DNA of 64,000 nt from NCBI GenBank assembly GCA_038110535.1, contig JAYNJW010000006.1, positions 12,500 to 76,499 of the forward strand, written 5' to 3'. Shown in pieces: positions 34,875-43,650 of the stretch. The translations under genes were made by a program, and so were the position numbers. The notes below the pieces were generated by a model that was not told the DNA's origin, did no database searches, and was given only the letters and a program-made list of their open reading frames with translations. This stretch comes from Chordibacter sp038110535 (GTDB lineage: Bacteria; Verrucomicrobiota; Verrucomicrobiia; Opitutales; Seribacteraceae). The number at the start of each line of letters is the position of its first letter. Position 1 is the first letter of the stretch.

Positions 34875-35620
34875 GGCAAAATCTTCTTGATGTAAGTTTG
34901 GAGATACTCCCCTGCCCTTTTCACGGCTTTTTCTAACTCATTGGGCCTAGCCCATTCACAGGCGATGGCAGACGCCAGTCTACAGCCAGTACCCCGTACT
35001 CCCGTGCCTCCTTTCATTCTCGGGTAGCTAAAGCTTTTATACTCTTGGTCGTGGGAGAGAAAGAAATCGGTTACTGAGTCAGTCCCTGGTAAGTGGCCAC
35101 CCTTTAGCAGCACTGCTTTTGCACCTAGCTCTATACATTTTTCAACCAATTCCGGAGGTTGTAGACCAGCAGAATGATTCTGTCCAAGCAAGGAGAGCAC
35201 TTCTTCAAGGTTGGGTGTGAGTAAATCAACTCTGGGCAACAATTCCTTGACCAAACTAGTCCATCCATCGGCGGAAATCAGATCATGCCCGTTGCTGGTT
35301 TTTTTTACTGGGTCCATGATGACACGATCGCAGTTGATTTGATCAAGGAAAAGAGCAACTGCTTCCACGGCACGGGCATCCGGTAACATCCCAATTTTAA
35401 CCGCATCTAATCGTTGTTCCGCCAGAGTATCCAATTGGCTTTTGAAACCCACTAGGGGAACTGCGTGTATGCGAATGTGAGAGGATTGATTTTGATAAGT
35501 AATCGCGCTGACTGCACAAAAAGCGGTGCATCCAAGATCAGAAATCGTTCGCTCATCCGCTCCCAGCCCAGATCCACCAGAGGAATCAGTCCCTCCTATT
35601 ACTCCGATATTGGGAGGCAT
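34871..35620 (-). CDS. thiD: Hydroxymethylpyrimidine (phosphate) kinase ThiD
   Basis: ThiD phosphorylates HMP to HMP-P and HMP-PP for thiamine synthesis. The 249-residue ribokinase-fold protein starts with IGVIGGTDSSGGSGLGAD, includes VKIGML and VIMDPVKKTSNG, and ends with the anion-hole motif GTGVRGTGCRLASAIA. The ATG at 35620 shares a base with the thiF stop (TAATG). It is the last gene of the thiamine operon. Confidence 0.93.
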   Translation of the reverse strand: MPPNIGVIGGTDSSGGSGLGADERTISDLGCTAFCAVSAITYQNQSSHIRIHAVPLVGFKSQLDTLAEQRLDAVKIGMLPDARAVEAVALFLDQINCDRVIMDPVKKTSNGHDLISADGWTSLVKELLPRVDLLTPNLEEVLSLLGQNHSAGLQPPELVEKCIELGAKAVLLKGGHLPGTDSVTDFFLSHDQEYKSFSYPRMKGGTGVRGTGCRLASAIACEWARPNELEKAVKRAGEYLQTYIKKILP

Positions 35621-36756
35621 TACTCTCCTTGAAGGGTAAGATCGGGAAACGATCTTATCCATCCGTCCATCCCTTGGGATAGATTAAAAAGATGTAAGAA
35701 GCCTTGGGTATGCAAAGCCTGACATGCCATTTTACTTCGAACACCAGCTTTACAATAAACGACTAAATTTTTTTTAGGATCGAGCCCCATGGAGGAAATT
35801 TCTATATTTCCGGTAAGGATATTTCCTAAAGGTTCATGTACCGAAGAGTGTATATAAATTTGTTGCCTTTCCCAATCCTCGCGGACATCCAAAATTTGCA
35901 GGTTCTTGTCTGCGAGCATCATCTTATGTAGCTCCTGCACGGATAGCTCCTCGCTATCATTCACCGGCAAGATCATTGGCTCTTTGACCGGGCATGATTG
36001 AACTGGATCGGGTAATGAAGTAATCATTCGATTTTCAGGCACCGCTGCTAGGTCAAGGGTCCTGATTGACTGGGTAAGGGCATGATAAAGAAGAACTTTT
36101 CCGGAGAGAGGTTCTCCTATTCCGGTGAGCACTTTTATGACCTCAAGTGCTTGCCAACAGCCGATGATTCCCGGGAGTACTCCGAGTACGCCTGCTTCCG
36201 CACAGGATGGTATGCTGTGTGCATCAGGTTGTTCGGGAAAAAGACAACGATATGTGGGGCCTTGATTGAAATTGAATACACTGACCATCCCTTCAAACTG
36301 ATTGATTGACCCATGCACTAAGGGCTTCTTGAAAAGGACACAGGCATCGTTAATCAAGTATCGGCTGGAAAAATTATCGGTCCCATCAACCACCAATTCG
36401 TAATCCTTTAGCACAGACTCACAATTATTTCTGGTGAATCTTTCATGGTGACTGAGAAGATGGATATGCGGATTCATCCTGTGCAACTTTTCGGCCGCGA
36501 TTTTCGCTTTTGCTTTTCCTTGATCATCATGGGTGAAGAGTACCTGCCTTTGAAGGTTGGAAATTTCCACATCATCGTCGTCCATTATACCAATCTTTCC
36601 AACCCCTGCAGCAGCCAGATATTGCAAGGCTGAGCATCCAAGACCACCTGCCCCCACTACTAATACCGATGAGTTTTTTAACTGTTTTTGTTTCTCCAGG
36701 CCAAATCCTTCCAGGGATAGATGCCTACGGTATTGTTCTCTTTCCCCTTTTTCCAT
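35620..36756 (-). CDS. thiF: ThiF/MoeB-type adenylyltransferase with rhodanese domain
   Basis: An E1-like enzyme that adenylates the C terminus of the sulfur carrier ThiS so that sulfur can be added. Residues about 1-250 form the ThiF/MoeB domain, with VVGAGGLGCSALQYLA as ATP site and the RYLINDACVL region. Residues about 270-378 form a rhodanese domain with the active cysteine in VVYCKAGVRSK. The fusion could deliver persulfide sulfur directly, replacing a separate ThiI-type rhodanese; that is inference. In the thi operon its target is ThiS, although MoeB-like action on MoaD remains possible. Confidence 0.9.
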   Translation of the reverse strand: MEKGEREQYRRHLSLEGFGLEKQKQLKNSSVLVVGAGGLGCSALQYLAAAGVGKIGIMDDDDVEISNLQRQVLFTHDDQGKAKAKIAAEKLHRMNPHIHLLSHHERFTRNNCESVLKDYELVVDGTDNFSSRYLINDACVLFKKPLVHGSINQFEGMVSVFNFNQGPTYRCLFPEQPDAHSIPSCAEAGVLGVLPGIIGCWQALEVIKVLTGIGEPLSGKVLLYHALTQSIRTLDLAAVPENRMITSLPDPVQSCPVKEPMILPVNDSEELSVQELHKMMLADKNLQILDVREDWERQQIYIHSSVHEPLGNILTGNIEISSMGLDPKKNLVVYCKAGVRSKMACQALHTQGFLHLFNLSQGMDGWIRSFPDLTLQGE

Positions 36757-36768
36757 TAGATAGGATTC

Positions 36769-37971
36769 TCAGATGGTCAGGGACAATGCTTCGGTGAATT
36801 GTTGCATGCCGGGAGCCGAGTTGCTTGCTGTGCTCCTCCCTCTATCATAGGACAAGTCCCAATCCTTCCAGACCGGGTCGTAGCCTTTTGCTTTGAGCAA
36901 AGTGGAAATTTCATCCGGGCAACGATTATCAGAGATTGCAAATTGCTCCAAGGAGCCAGTTTCATCTGTATAACCACCCGGGTTAGTTTTCGATCCTGCA
37001 CTCATTGTGGTCACACCCAAAGGTAAGAGGTTTTCCCGAAGATCTGGGCTTTCTCTGGTAGACAAAATAATCTCTAATTCATGGTTAAAAATTCGAAAGG
37101 CACAAATTAATTGAACAAGGTCACGATCTTTTAAATCTACAGCCACAATATTGTCCCCTTCGTACGGTCTGATTCTCGGAAAAGACATGGAAAAACTGGT
37201 TCTCCAATACTTTTGCTCGAGATAATTCAGGTGCATTCCTGCGTAGAGAGCATCTGTCCTCCACTCTTGGGTGAGTCCAAACAAACAACCAAGTCCAATC
37301 TTGTTAATTCCAGCGTGTCCAAGCCGGTCAGCCGTATCTAAACGCCATGCAAAATTGGTCTTTTTCCCTTTAAGATGGTGTCTCGCGTAGCTTTGCGGGT
37401 CGTAGGTTTCCTGATAAACCATGACCGCATGCATGCCATGTTTTATTAGGGTACGGTACGCATCGATACCAAGAGGTTGCACCTCGATTGATAGGTTTGC
37501 AAAGTGGGGACGGAGTAATTCCAGAGCATGAGTGAGGTAATCCAGTCCAACTTGCTTGGTGGATTCCCCAGTTACCAATAAAACATGATTAAATCCGTAC
37601 TTTTTTAAGACACCTGCTTCCCGCAAGATTTCAAGATCTGTGAGTGTTTTGCGGGCTATTTGATTGTGCATGCTAAACCCGCAATAATCACAGATATTGT
37701 TGCATTCATTGGATAAATACAGCGGGGCAAAGAGACGGATTGCTTGCCCAAACCGTTTGCGGGTGATCGCATGACTCAATTGGGCAAGGTCTTCCAAATA
37801 CTGCTCGCCTGCCAGTGGGGAAAGTAGGGCACGCAAGTCATCCAACCCCCCACCACCTTCTCGACTTAAGGCGGTCTCCACTTCCCGGACCCCAACTTCT
37901 TCCAGTGCACCAGTATGAGCAGGCCAACTTTGTGTTTTGAGGAAATCAGAAAAGCTGGAGGAATTTATCAT
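36769..37971 (-). CDS. thiH: 2-iminoacetate synthase ThiH
   Basis: ThiH is a radical SAM tyrosine lyase that makes dehydroglycine for the thiazole ring. The 400-residue protein has the CxxxCxxC cluster motif C90-N-N-I-C94-D-Y-C97, followed by typical ThiH sequences such as VTGESTKQVG, QPLGIDAY and SFPRIRPYEG. Use of ThiH rather than the oxygen-dependent ThiO means thiazole synthesis here does not need molecular oxygen. It lies between thiG and thiF with gaps of 9 and 12 bases. Confidence 0.95.
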   Translation of the reverse strand: MINSSSFSDFLKTQSWPAHTGALEEVGVREVETALSREGGGGLDDLRALLSPLAGEQYLEDLAQLSHAITRKRFGQAIRLFAPLYLSNECNNICDYCGFSMHNQIARKTLTDLEILREAGVLKKYGFNHVLLVTGESTKQVGLDYLTHALELLRPHFANLSIEVQPLGIDAYRTLIKHGMHAVMVYQETYDPQSYARHHLKGKKTNFAWRLDTADRLGHAGINKIGLGCLFGLTQEWRTDALYAGMHLNYLEQKYWRTSFSMSFPRIRPYEGDNIVAVDLKDRDLVQLICAFRIFNHELEIILSTRESPDLRENLLPLGVTTMSAGSKTNPGGYTDETGSLEQFAISDNRCPDEISTLLKAKGYDPVWKDWDLSYDRGRSTASNSAPGMQQFTEALSLTI

Positions 37972-37980
37972 CCGTCTGTT

Positions 37981-38754
37981 TTAACTTAAAAAACCGGTAA
38001 GAGGAGAAGTGGCACGGGCATATTCCTGCCTTCCGCCCAATCCAGAGAGATAGGCAAGTCGACCCGCTTGCACAGATTTTCGAAAAGCAATTCCCATGCT
38101 TGGAGGATCCTTGGCCACAGCTAATGCGGTATTGACCAAGACTGCAGATGCGCCCATTTCCAAAGCCTCGGCGGCATGGGATGGTCTACCAATCCCGGCG
38201 TCTACCACTACGGGAAGATTGGATTGCTCGATGATAATTTTGAGGAATTCCCGGGTTTCTAATCCGCGGTTCGTCCCGATGGGAGAACCCAGTGGCATAA
38301 CTGCAGATGCACCGGCATCTTCCAAGCGTTTACAGAGGACTGGATCAGCATGACAGTAGGGCAAGATGATGAATCCTTGCTTGGCCAATTCTTCGGTGGC
38401 AAGTAAAGTTTCCACCGGATCGGGCATGAGATACTTGGGGTCGGGATGAATTTCTAGTTTCAACCAGTTTGTTTCCAGTGCTTCACGGGCCATTTGAGCC
38501 ACAAAGACCGCTTCTTTGGCATCCCTGACCCCTGAGGTGTTGGGAAGTAGACGAATGTTTTTTTCCGTCAAATAATTGAGGATGGAATCATCCAGTCCTG
38601 TAGGATTTGCCCTTTTCATGGCAACGGTAACAAGTTCGGATTGGCAGTTCCGAACCGTGTCGCGCAATACTTCACCCGAAGAAAATTTTCCCGTTCCTAC
38701 AAAGAGGCGGGACTTCAATGATTCACCAGCAATTTCTAGGAAATCTTCAGCCAT
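37981..38754 (-). CDS. thiG: Thiazole synthase ThiG
   Basis: ThiG assembles the thiazole phosphate ring from deoxyxylulose phosphate, dehydroglycine and ThiS-thiocarboxylate. The 257-residue TIM-barrel protein shows LFVGTGKFSS, VAMKRANP, LKLEIHPDPKYLMPD with the Schiff-base lysine, and the phosphate-binding region VVDAGIGRPSHAAEALEMGASAVLVNTA. It follows thiE after three bases and precedes thiH. Confidence 0.96.
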   Translation of the reverse strand: MAEDFLEIAGESLKSRLFVGTGKFSSGEVLRDTVRNCQSELVTVAMKRANPTGLDDSILNYLTEKNIRLLPNTSGVRDAKEAVFVAQMAREALETNWLKLEIHPDPKYLMPDPVETLLATEELAKQGFIILPYCHADPVLCKRLEDAGASAVMPLGSPIGTNRGLETREFLKIIIEQSNLPVVVDAGIGRPSHAAEALEMGASAVLVNTALAVAKDPPSMGIAFRKSVQAGRLAYLSGLGGRQEYARATSPLTGFLS

Positions 38755-38757
38755 CGA

Positions 38758-39414
38758 TTACGAAATTGTTAAAGGTGTTTCCACCGTTCTGCTTTTTTCA
38801 ACCAATTTACCAATACTGTCCTGGATTGAGACCCCGGCAAAAAGTTCCGAACATAGTGCAATTCCCTGGATTGAAAATTTTTGAATTAGAGAAAAATCAT
38901 CACCGTTGAGACCCCCAATCAAAAATACCGGAGTGGGCTTGAGGATTTCCAGAATAGAGAAAAAATCATCATCGGAAAGAACAGGACACAATTCTTGCTT
39001 CGTGGTTGAGTGGCGATACGGGCCCAAGCCAATGTAGTCGGGTTCTTCGGTAAGGGATTGTCGGGCTTCCATCATTGAATGTATGGTTTTTCCGATAATT
39101 TTTTCAGGAGAAAGCACGCCCCTTACATGTTCTATAGGAGCATCGGTCATCCCAAGATGAACTCCATCTGCATCGATATCTTGAACCAGTTCGTAATGAT
39201 CATTTATAATTAACTGACAGTCGTGATGCTTGGTAAAATCAACTGTTGCCTTGGCTTGTTTGTATAGCTCACCCGGAGAGAGAGTTTTGGCTCGTAATTG
39301 TATGAGTCTCGCACCTGCCCGGACAAAGATTTTGGCCTGCTCAAAATGATTCAAAAAAGGATCGTCCCGCGTAATGCATAGTAGGGAAGTGTCATTTATT
39401 CGATTACGATTCAT
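38758..39414 (-). CDS. thiE: Thiamine phosphate synthase ThiE
   Basis: ThiE couples HMP-PP with thiazole phosphate to make thiamine phosphate. The 218-residue TIM-barrel protein retains key motifs: LIQLRAKTLSPGEL, IINDHYELVQDIDADGVHLG, IGKTIHS, YIGLGPYRHSTTK and FLIGGLNGDD. The ATG at 39414 overlaps the end of the preceding ThiE-like gene by 11 bases; a longer frame to 39498 adds a lysine-rich stretch with no family match. Of the two ThiE-like genes in the operon, this one keeps the catalytic motifs. Confidence 0.92.
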   Translation of the reverse strand: MNRNRINDTSLLCITRDDPFLNHFEQAKIFVRAGARLIQLRAKTLSPGELYKQAKATVDFTKHHDCQLIINDHYELVQDIDADGVHLGMTDAPIEHVRGVLSPEKIIGKTIHSMMEARQSLTEEPDYIGLGPYRHSTTKQELCPVLSDDDFFSILEILKPTPVFLIGGLNGDDFSLIQKFSIQGIALCSELFAGVSIQDSIGKLVEKSRTVETPLTIS

Positions 39415-40069
39415 CCTTTGCGATAAGCCTGCGCAGTAAGCCCTTTTCTTTTTCTTTTTTTGCCCAGACACTACGCTCGATAAACTGGTATCGATCAAAG
39501 GCTGCCACAGGGTCCTTTTTCCCCCAGATCGAACCTAGTAGGGTCACTCCATCAAACCCCAAGTTGAAAAGTTCCGGGATTTTGCGACGCCTGATTCCGC
39601 CTAGTGCATAGATCAAGGGCTTTGTGGTTTTTGCCTTCTTTAAGTTGTAAAGCACTCCCCCAAGTTCGGGTAATGATACTTTGGGAAGGTATCCTTTTTT
39701 CGAAATTGATTCATAAACGGGTCCGAAAAAACAGTAGTCCAATGGTTCTTCAATATCCCGAAGCTCTTCGAGCCGATGGAGCGAACGACTGCGTATTCCT
39801 TGGCAATCAATCAATTTTTCCCCAGAAAAATGATGATATCCACCCAAGTTAAAATCTTTGAGCAATTCCGGAAAGCGGTGCATCACAATTTTGGGATGAT
39901 AAACTTCCGGGATACGACCCAGTAATTTGGACACCTCGATAGGACGGGAGTCTGGTTTGCGCAAATGGAATCTTTGTAACCCAGCCTCAAACAAGTCTGA
40001 AATTACCGAATGCTCGCTATCCCGGATATTAACTCCAGAGATTAGAATGGCTAGAGGTTGTTTATTCAT
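39404..40069 (-). CDS. ThiE/TenI-like paralogue
   Basis: A 221-residue TIM-barrel protein related to ThiE and TenI. It keeps FHLRKPDSRP, FGPVYESISKKGY and YALGGIRRRKIPELFNLGFDGVTLLG, but the ND...ADGVHLG segment of active ThiE is replaced by MHRFPELLKDFNLGGYHH. It may be a TenI-type thiazole tautomerase or an enzyme with altered specificity. Similar second copies occur beside thiS in Bacteroidetes operons, as far as I recall. It overlaps thiS by four bases and thiE by 11, so it is part of the operon. Confidence 0.82.
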   Translation of the reverse strand: MNKQPLAILISGVNIRDSEHSVISDLFEAGLQRFHLRKPDSRPIEVSKLLGRIPEVYHPKIVMHRFPELLKDFNLGGYHHFSGEKLIDCQGIRSRSLHRLEELRDIEEPLDYCFFGPVYESISKKGYLPKVSLPELGGVLYNLKKAKTTKPLIYALGGIRRRKIPELFNLGFDGVTLLGSIWGKKDPVAAFDRYQFIERSVWAKKEKEKGLLRRLIAKDES

Positions 40070-40269
40070 CCACCCTGGGTTGCCTGAATCAAAAGAATCC
40101 GGTCCCCTTCCATAAGAATCGTATCTCTGAGCTGTGCCTTGGGCACGATGGTTTCATTCACCGCAAATGCCCACCCTTTCGACTCCAAAAGACCCAATTC
40201 CTCCGTCAGGCTTCCTAAATCTAGGCCATCGGACAGTTCTTTGGGTTGGTCATTGACAAATATTTTCAT
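40066..40269 (-). CDS. thiS: Sulfur carrier protein ThiS
   Basis: ThiS is the ubiquitin-like carrier that donates sulfur to ThiG after adenylation and thiocarboxylation. The 67-residue protein has the family length, starts MKIFVNDQPKEL, contains GWAFAVNETIVPK and ends with the essential C-terminal Gly-Gly. It overlaps thiC and the TenI-like gene by four bases each, so all three are probably translationally coupled. Confidence 0.95.
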   Translation of the reverse strand: MKIFVNDQPKELSDGLDLGSLTEELGLLESKGWAFAVNETIVPKAQLRDTILMEGDRILLIQATQGG

Positions 40270-42197
40270 GATTTGGATGAGGGGTCGGGATAAATCTCTG
40301 CTCCCGAGCTTAGGAACTCCTTGGCTTTTTGTGCCATGCCTTCCCGAATGGCATCAGATTCGTTGTCTATGCCTTGTTCGTCCGCAAACCGGCGGACATC
40401 TTCGGTAATTTTCATCGAGCAAAAATGGGGGCCACACATGGAGCAGAAGTGTGCAGTTTTTGCATTATCTTGGGGCAAGGTTTGATCATGGAAATCTTTT
40501 GCCTTTTCCGGATCGAGTGAGAGGTTGAATTGATCTTCCCAACGAAATTCAAAGCGTGCTTTGGACAGGGCGTTGTCCCGGTACTGAGCACCTGGATGCC
40601 CCTTCGCAAGATCAGCTGCGTGGGCGGCAAGTTTATAAGTGATAACCCCCTCCCGGACATCTTGCCTGTCAGGTAAACCCAAGTGTTCTTTGGGGGTTAC
40701 ATAGCAAAGCATAGCACAGCCATACCATCCAATCATGGCCGCACCAATTCCGCTGGTTATATGGTCGTATCCAGGGGCAATATCTGTGGTCAAGGGTCCG
40801 AGTGTATAAAAAGGAGCTTGGTGGCACCAGTCCAATTGCTTTTCCATATTTTCTTTGATCATATGCATCGGCACATGACCAGGGCCTTCGTTCATAACCT
40901 GCACCCCCTTATCCCATGCACGGGTGGTCAATTCTCCCTGGGTTTTGAGTTCGGCAAACTGGGCTTGGTCATTTGCATCAGCGATCGAACCGGGGCGTAA
41001 CCCATCCCCGATGGAAAATGAGACATCATAAGCTGCCATAATCTCGCAGATATCGTCCCATTTCTCATAAAGAAAATTCTCCTGGTGATGGGCAAGGCAC
41101 CACTTGGCCATAATTGAACCGCCCCGGCTGACAATACCAGTCATTCGATTGCGGGTCATGGGTACATAACGCAGGAGGACCCCTGCATGAATGGTGAAAT
41201 AGTCCACTCCCTGCTCAGCTTGTTCAATCAAAGTATCACGGAAAATATCCCAGGTTAATTCTTCCGGTTTTCCTCCTACTTTTTCAAGTGCCTGGTAGAT
41301 GGGAACGGTTCCGACTGGTACCGGGCAGTTCCGCAGAATCCACTCCCTCGTGCGGTGAATATTTTTTCCGGTCGATAAATCCATGAGAGTGTCAGTCCCC
41401 CACTTGGTTGCCCAGCGCATTTTTTCCACTTCCTCCTCGATGGAGGATGCAACTGCTGAATTGCCAATGTTGGCATTTATTTTGACCAGAAAGTTTCTGC
41501 CAATTGCCATTGGTTCAAGCTCAGGATGATTGACATTGGCAGGAATAATGGCCCGGCCACGGGCTACTTCATCTCGCACGAATTCAGGGGTGATCTCCTT
41601 GGGAATGGATGCACCAAAGGAATTTCCTTGGTGTTGATGATTGAGCGAGTTACTGAGTTCATCAGCAGATGTGTTCAGGCATTCGGCAAGAGTTTGTAAT
41701 TTCATATTCTCCCGAATGGCCACAAACTCCATCTCTGGGGTAATGATTCCTTGCCTGGCATAATGTAACTGGGTGACAGGGGTTCCCTTTTTTGATCGAA
41801 GGACAGAAATTGCTGAACGATCGAAATCGGGGAGTTCCTGTGATCTTTCCTGGGTTCTCTGATCGTGCCGTTCAGAAAGAAAGCCGTTGTCACTTGGTTT
41901 GACATCTCTTCCAGCGATTAGCTCAACATCTCCCCGGTTTGTGATCCAGTCTTGCCTAAGTTTTGGGAGGCCTTTTTCCACATCTCCATGAAATTCATTA
42001 TCCCCCCAAGGTCCCGATGTGTCATACACGCGCAAAGGTTCATTTTTTTCGGTGCTTCCATCCGGTCGTTTCGTGTCGGAGAGAGAAATTTCCCTCATCG
42101 GCACATTTAGGTCATGTATCATTCCCTTGAGGTATACTCTGCGGGAATTCGGAAAAAGAGTGTTTGGATGGTTTGAATCTTCGACTTTTTGGATCAT
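40266..42197 (-). CDS. thiC: Phosphomethylpyrimidine synthase ThiC
   Basis: ThiC is the radical SAM enzyme that rearranges aminoimidazole ribotide into HMP-P. The 643-residue protein has the expected long form. Its cluster motif near the C terminus is CSMCGPHFC. Other diagnostic stretches are NVNHPELEPMAIGRNFLVKINANIGNS in the middle and EGPGHVPMH. The ATG at 42197 is preferred; an in-frame GTG at 42218 lies inside a hairpin of the leader. It is the first gene of the thi operon and sits 37 bases behind a TPP riboswitch. Confidence 0.96.
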   Translation of the reverse strand: MIQKVEDSNHPNTLFPNSRRVYLKGMIHDLNVPMREISLSDTKRPDGSTEKNEPLRVYDTSGPWGDNEFHGDVEKGLPKLRQDWITNRGDVELIAGRDVKPSDNGFLSERHDQRTQERSQELPDFDRSAISVLRSKKGTPVTQLHYARQGIITPEMEFVAIRENMKLQTLAECLNTSADELSNSLNHQHQGNSFGASIPKEITPEFVRDEVARGRAIIPANVNHPELEPMAIGRNFLVKINANIGNSAVASSIEEEVEKMRWATKWGTDTLMDLSTGKNIHRTREWILRNCPVPVGTVPIYQALEKVGGKPEELTWDIFRDTLIEQAEQGVDYFTIHAGVLLRYVPMTRNRMTGIVSRGGSIMAKWCLAHHQENFLYEKWDDICEIMAAYDVSFSIGDGLRPGSIADANDQAQFAELKTQGELTTRAWDKGVQVMNEGPGHVPMHMIKENMEKQLDWCHQAPFYTLGPLTTDIAPGYDHITSGIGAAMIGWYGCAMLCYVTPKEHLGLPDRQDVREGVITYKLAAHAADLAKGHPGAQYRDNALSKARFEFRWEDQFNLSLDPEKAKDFHDQTLPQDNAKTAHFCSMCGPHFCSMKITEDVRRFADEQGIDNESDAIREGMAQKAKEFLSSGAEIYPDPSSKS

Positions 42198-42216
42198 GCT
42201 GGAATTTTTTGGACGC

Positions 42217-42237
42217 ACTTTTTGCCGAAGAAAAAGT
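42217..42237 (-). promoter_or_regulatory. Hairpin between TPP aptamer and thiC start
   Basis: On the minus strand ACTTTTT pairs perfectly with AAAAAGT around a C-TTCG-G-type loop. Its 5' arm shares three bases (42235-42237) with the 3' strand of the riboswitch P1 helix, so the two structures should compete. It is not followed by a U-run, which argues against a classic terminator and for control of translation initiation or mRNA access. The in-frame GTG at 42218 falls inside the 3' arm. Confidence 0.5.
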
Positions 42238-42329
42238 TTTCCCTACGGCTAGAAACGCATCAGGTTCGAAGGGTCGTTGGTGGAATGGATCCAACCTCTC
42301 AGCCCATCGTCCTCGGGCTCCCCTAAACT
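42235..42329 (-). ncRNA. TPP riboswitch (THI element)
   Basis: The thiC leader carries a clear thiamine pyrophosphate aptamer. On the minus strand it reads GGGGAGCCC near the 5' end, then GGGCTGAGAGG, the pyrophosphate-arm segment ACCCTTCGAACCTGAT, and GTAGGGAA at the 3' end. These are the conserved THI-box blocks in correct order and spacing. P1 can form from AGTTT (42325-42329) and AAACT (42235-42239). TPP binding would be expected to lower expression of the whole thi operon. Confidence 0.95.
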
Positions 42330-42332
42330 ATT

Positions 42333-42338
42333 TTTATA
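42333..42338 (-). promoter_or_regulatory. Putative -10 element for the thi operon
   Basis: TATAAA on the minus strand lies just upstream of the riboswitch and would place the transcription start at or next to the P1 helix, which fits a riboswitch leader. No convincing -35 hexamer was seen 16-18 bases upstream, so this is tentative. Confidence 0.4.
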
Positions 42339-42397
42339 CAAAGCAACAAAGTCTGAAAAAGCAACCATACAAATCTATATCCAAACGGACAAAGGGT

Positions 42398-43480
42398 TCA
42401 GTAATTTGCCTCGTATTTCCCGTCGGCTCTCTTAATAAGAAGTCCTCTGATCTCAAGCATGGTCAGTGCTGGGATCATTTTGGGGAGTGGGATATGGGTG
42501 GTTTTTTCCAATTCCTCACTGTTGGCTATCTCCCCGCCAGACAGAGCATTGAGAATAAGCAGTTCTTCATTATCCAGTTCTGACAAATCTTTTTTAGCCG
42601 GAATGACAGGGGATGTGCGGGAAATTTCTAAATCGCTGAACATGGGTGATAATTCCTCCAGAATATCCTTGGCATTGCGCACAAGGGTTGCTCCGTCTCT
42701 CAAAAGATCCAAGCATCCCTGTGCTTCAGGTTGATCTGCCCTGCCAGGTAGGGCAAAAACTGTGCGTCCTTGTTCTGCGGCAAATCTTGCGGTGATCATA
42801 CTGCCCCCAGACTTGGCTGATTCAATGACCAAAACTCCTAAAGAAACACCTGCGACCAGACGATTTCTCATGGGAAAAGTTCTTCGGTCTGCCCTTCTTC
42901 CCAAAGAGAATTCTGAAAGGATTGCACCAGAATCTTGAATCTTTCGGTAAAGCTCAAGATTTTCGGGAGGATAAATCACATCAAGCCCACTCCCCAAAAA
43001 AGCCATGGTTTTTCCCCCGGCTTCTAGTGCACCCCAATGTGCCTCACTGTCCACACCTCTTGCCATTCCAGAAACAATACAGAAGCCTGCCTGAGATAAG
43101 TCGGATGCTAGTTGGCGGGCCAGTTTTTTTCCATAGATGGATGGCACTCTCGTACCAACGATGGAAAGGCAGGGTAGTTGCGGGATTTTCCCCAAACAAT
43201 AAAGCCCGATGGGTGGATCGGCAACCTGGCTCAAAAAATCCGGGAGTTCGTTAGAATGAATGAATTTGCCGGCCATTTTTACAAGCTTTTGCTTTTCCTT
43301 TTCCAACCAACCAGAGCTCACGAGTTTTTGCATAGATTGCACCACCTGATTGCCCACTCCTCTCACCTCGGTCAGTTCTTTGGGTTTGGCAGAAAGAATT
43401 TGCCAGGGATCCCTGCCAAATCTTTCGATTAATCGGTTCAGCATGACTGGTCCTATCCCAGGAACCGAATTTAAGAGCAT
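42398..43480 (-). CDS. dprA: DNA processing protein DprA
   Basis: DprA binds incoming single-stranded DNA during natural transformation and loads RecA. The protein has an N-terminal helix-hairpin-helix/SAM-like part (LNSVPGIGPVMLNRL, VRGVGNQVV), the Rossmann-like core with SIVGTRVPSIYGKKLA, SGMARGVDSEAHWGAL, FLGSGLDVIYPPEN, FPMRNRLVAG and SGGSMITARFA, and a C-terminal winged-helix region. The ATG at 43480 gives 360 residues. A GTG at 43525 would add 15 residues but lies inside a palindrome. Other competence genes are not in the window. Confidence 0.93.
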   Translation of the reverse strand: MLLNSVPGIGPVMLNRLIERFGRDPWQILSAKPKELTEVRGVGNQVVQSMQKLVSSGWLEKEKQKLVKMAGKFIHSNELPDFLSQVADPPIGLYCLGKIPQLPCLSIVGTRVPSIYGKKLARQLASDLSQAGFCIVSGMARGVDSEAHWGALEAGGKTMAFLGSGLDVIYPPENLELYRKIQDSGAILSEFSLGRRADRRTFPMRNRLVAGVSLGVLVIESAKSGGSMITARFAAEQGRTVFALPGRADQPEAQGCLDLLRDGATLVRNAKDILEELSPMFSDLEISRTSPVIPAKKDLSELDNEELLILNALSGGEIANSEELEKTTHIPLPKMIPALTMLEIRGLLIKRADGKYEANY

Positions 43481-43650
43481 CCGCCCATCACTCTCTCTTT
43501 CTCTATCTTTGCATAGCTCAGTCACTATGTAGTGATCAAGTCAGTGATTGGTTTACTGACAACCCAAAAAATCTAAAGATTTACAAATTACAGCTGATGC
43601 TCTTGCGAAAATAAAAAATCCCTGCAAGAAATGAAGAATAAGCACATTTG

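Noticed and set aside
42240..42330. GGTTCGAA-type sequence in the thiC leader, considered as a tRNA T-arm
   Set aside because: No acceptor or anticodon stems; the region fits a TPP riboswitch fully on the minus strand.
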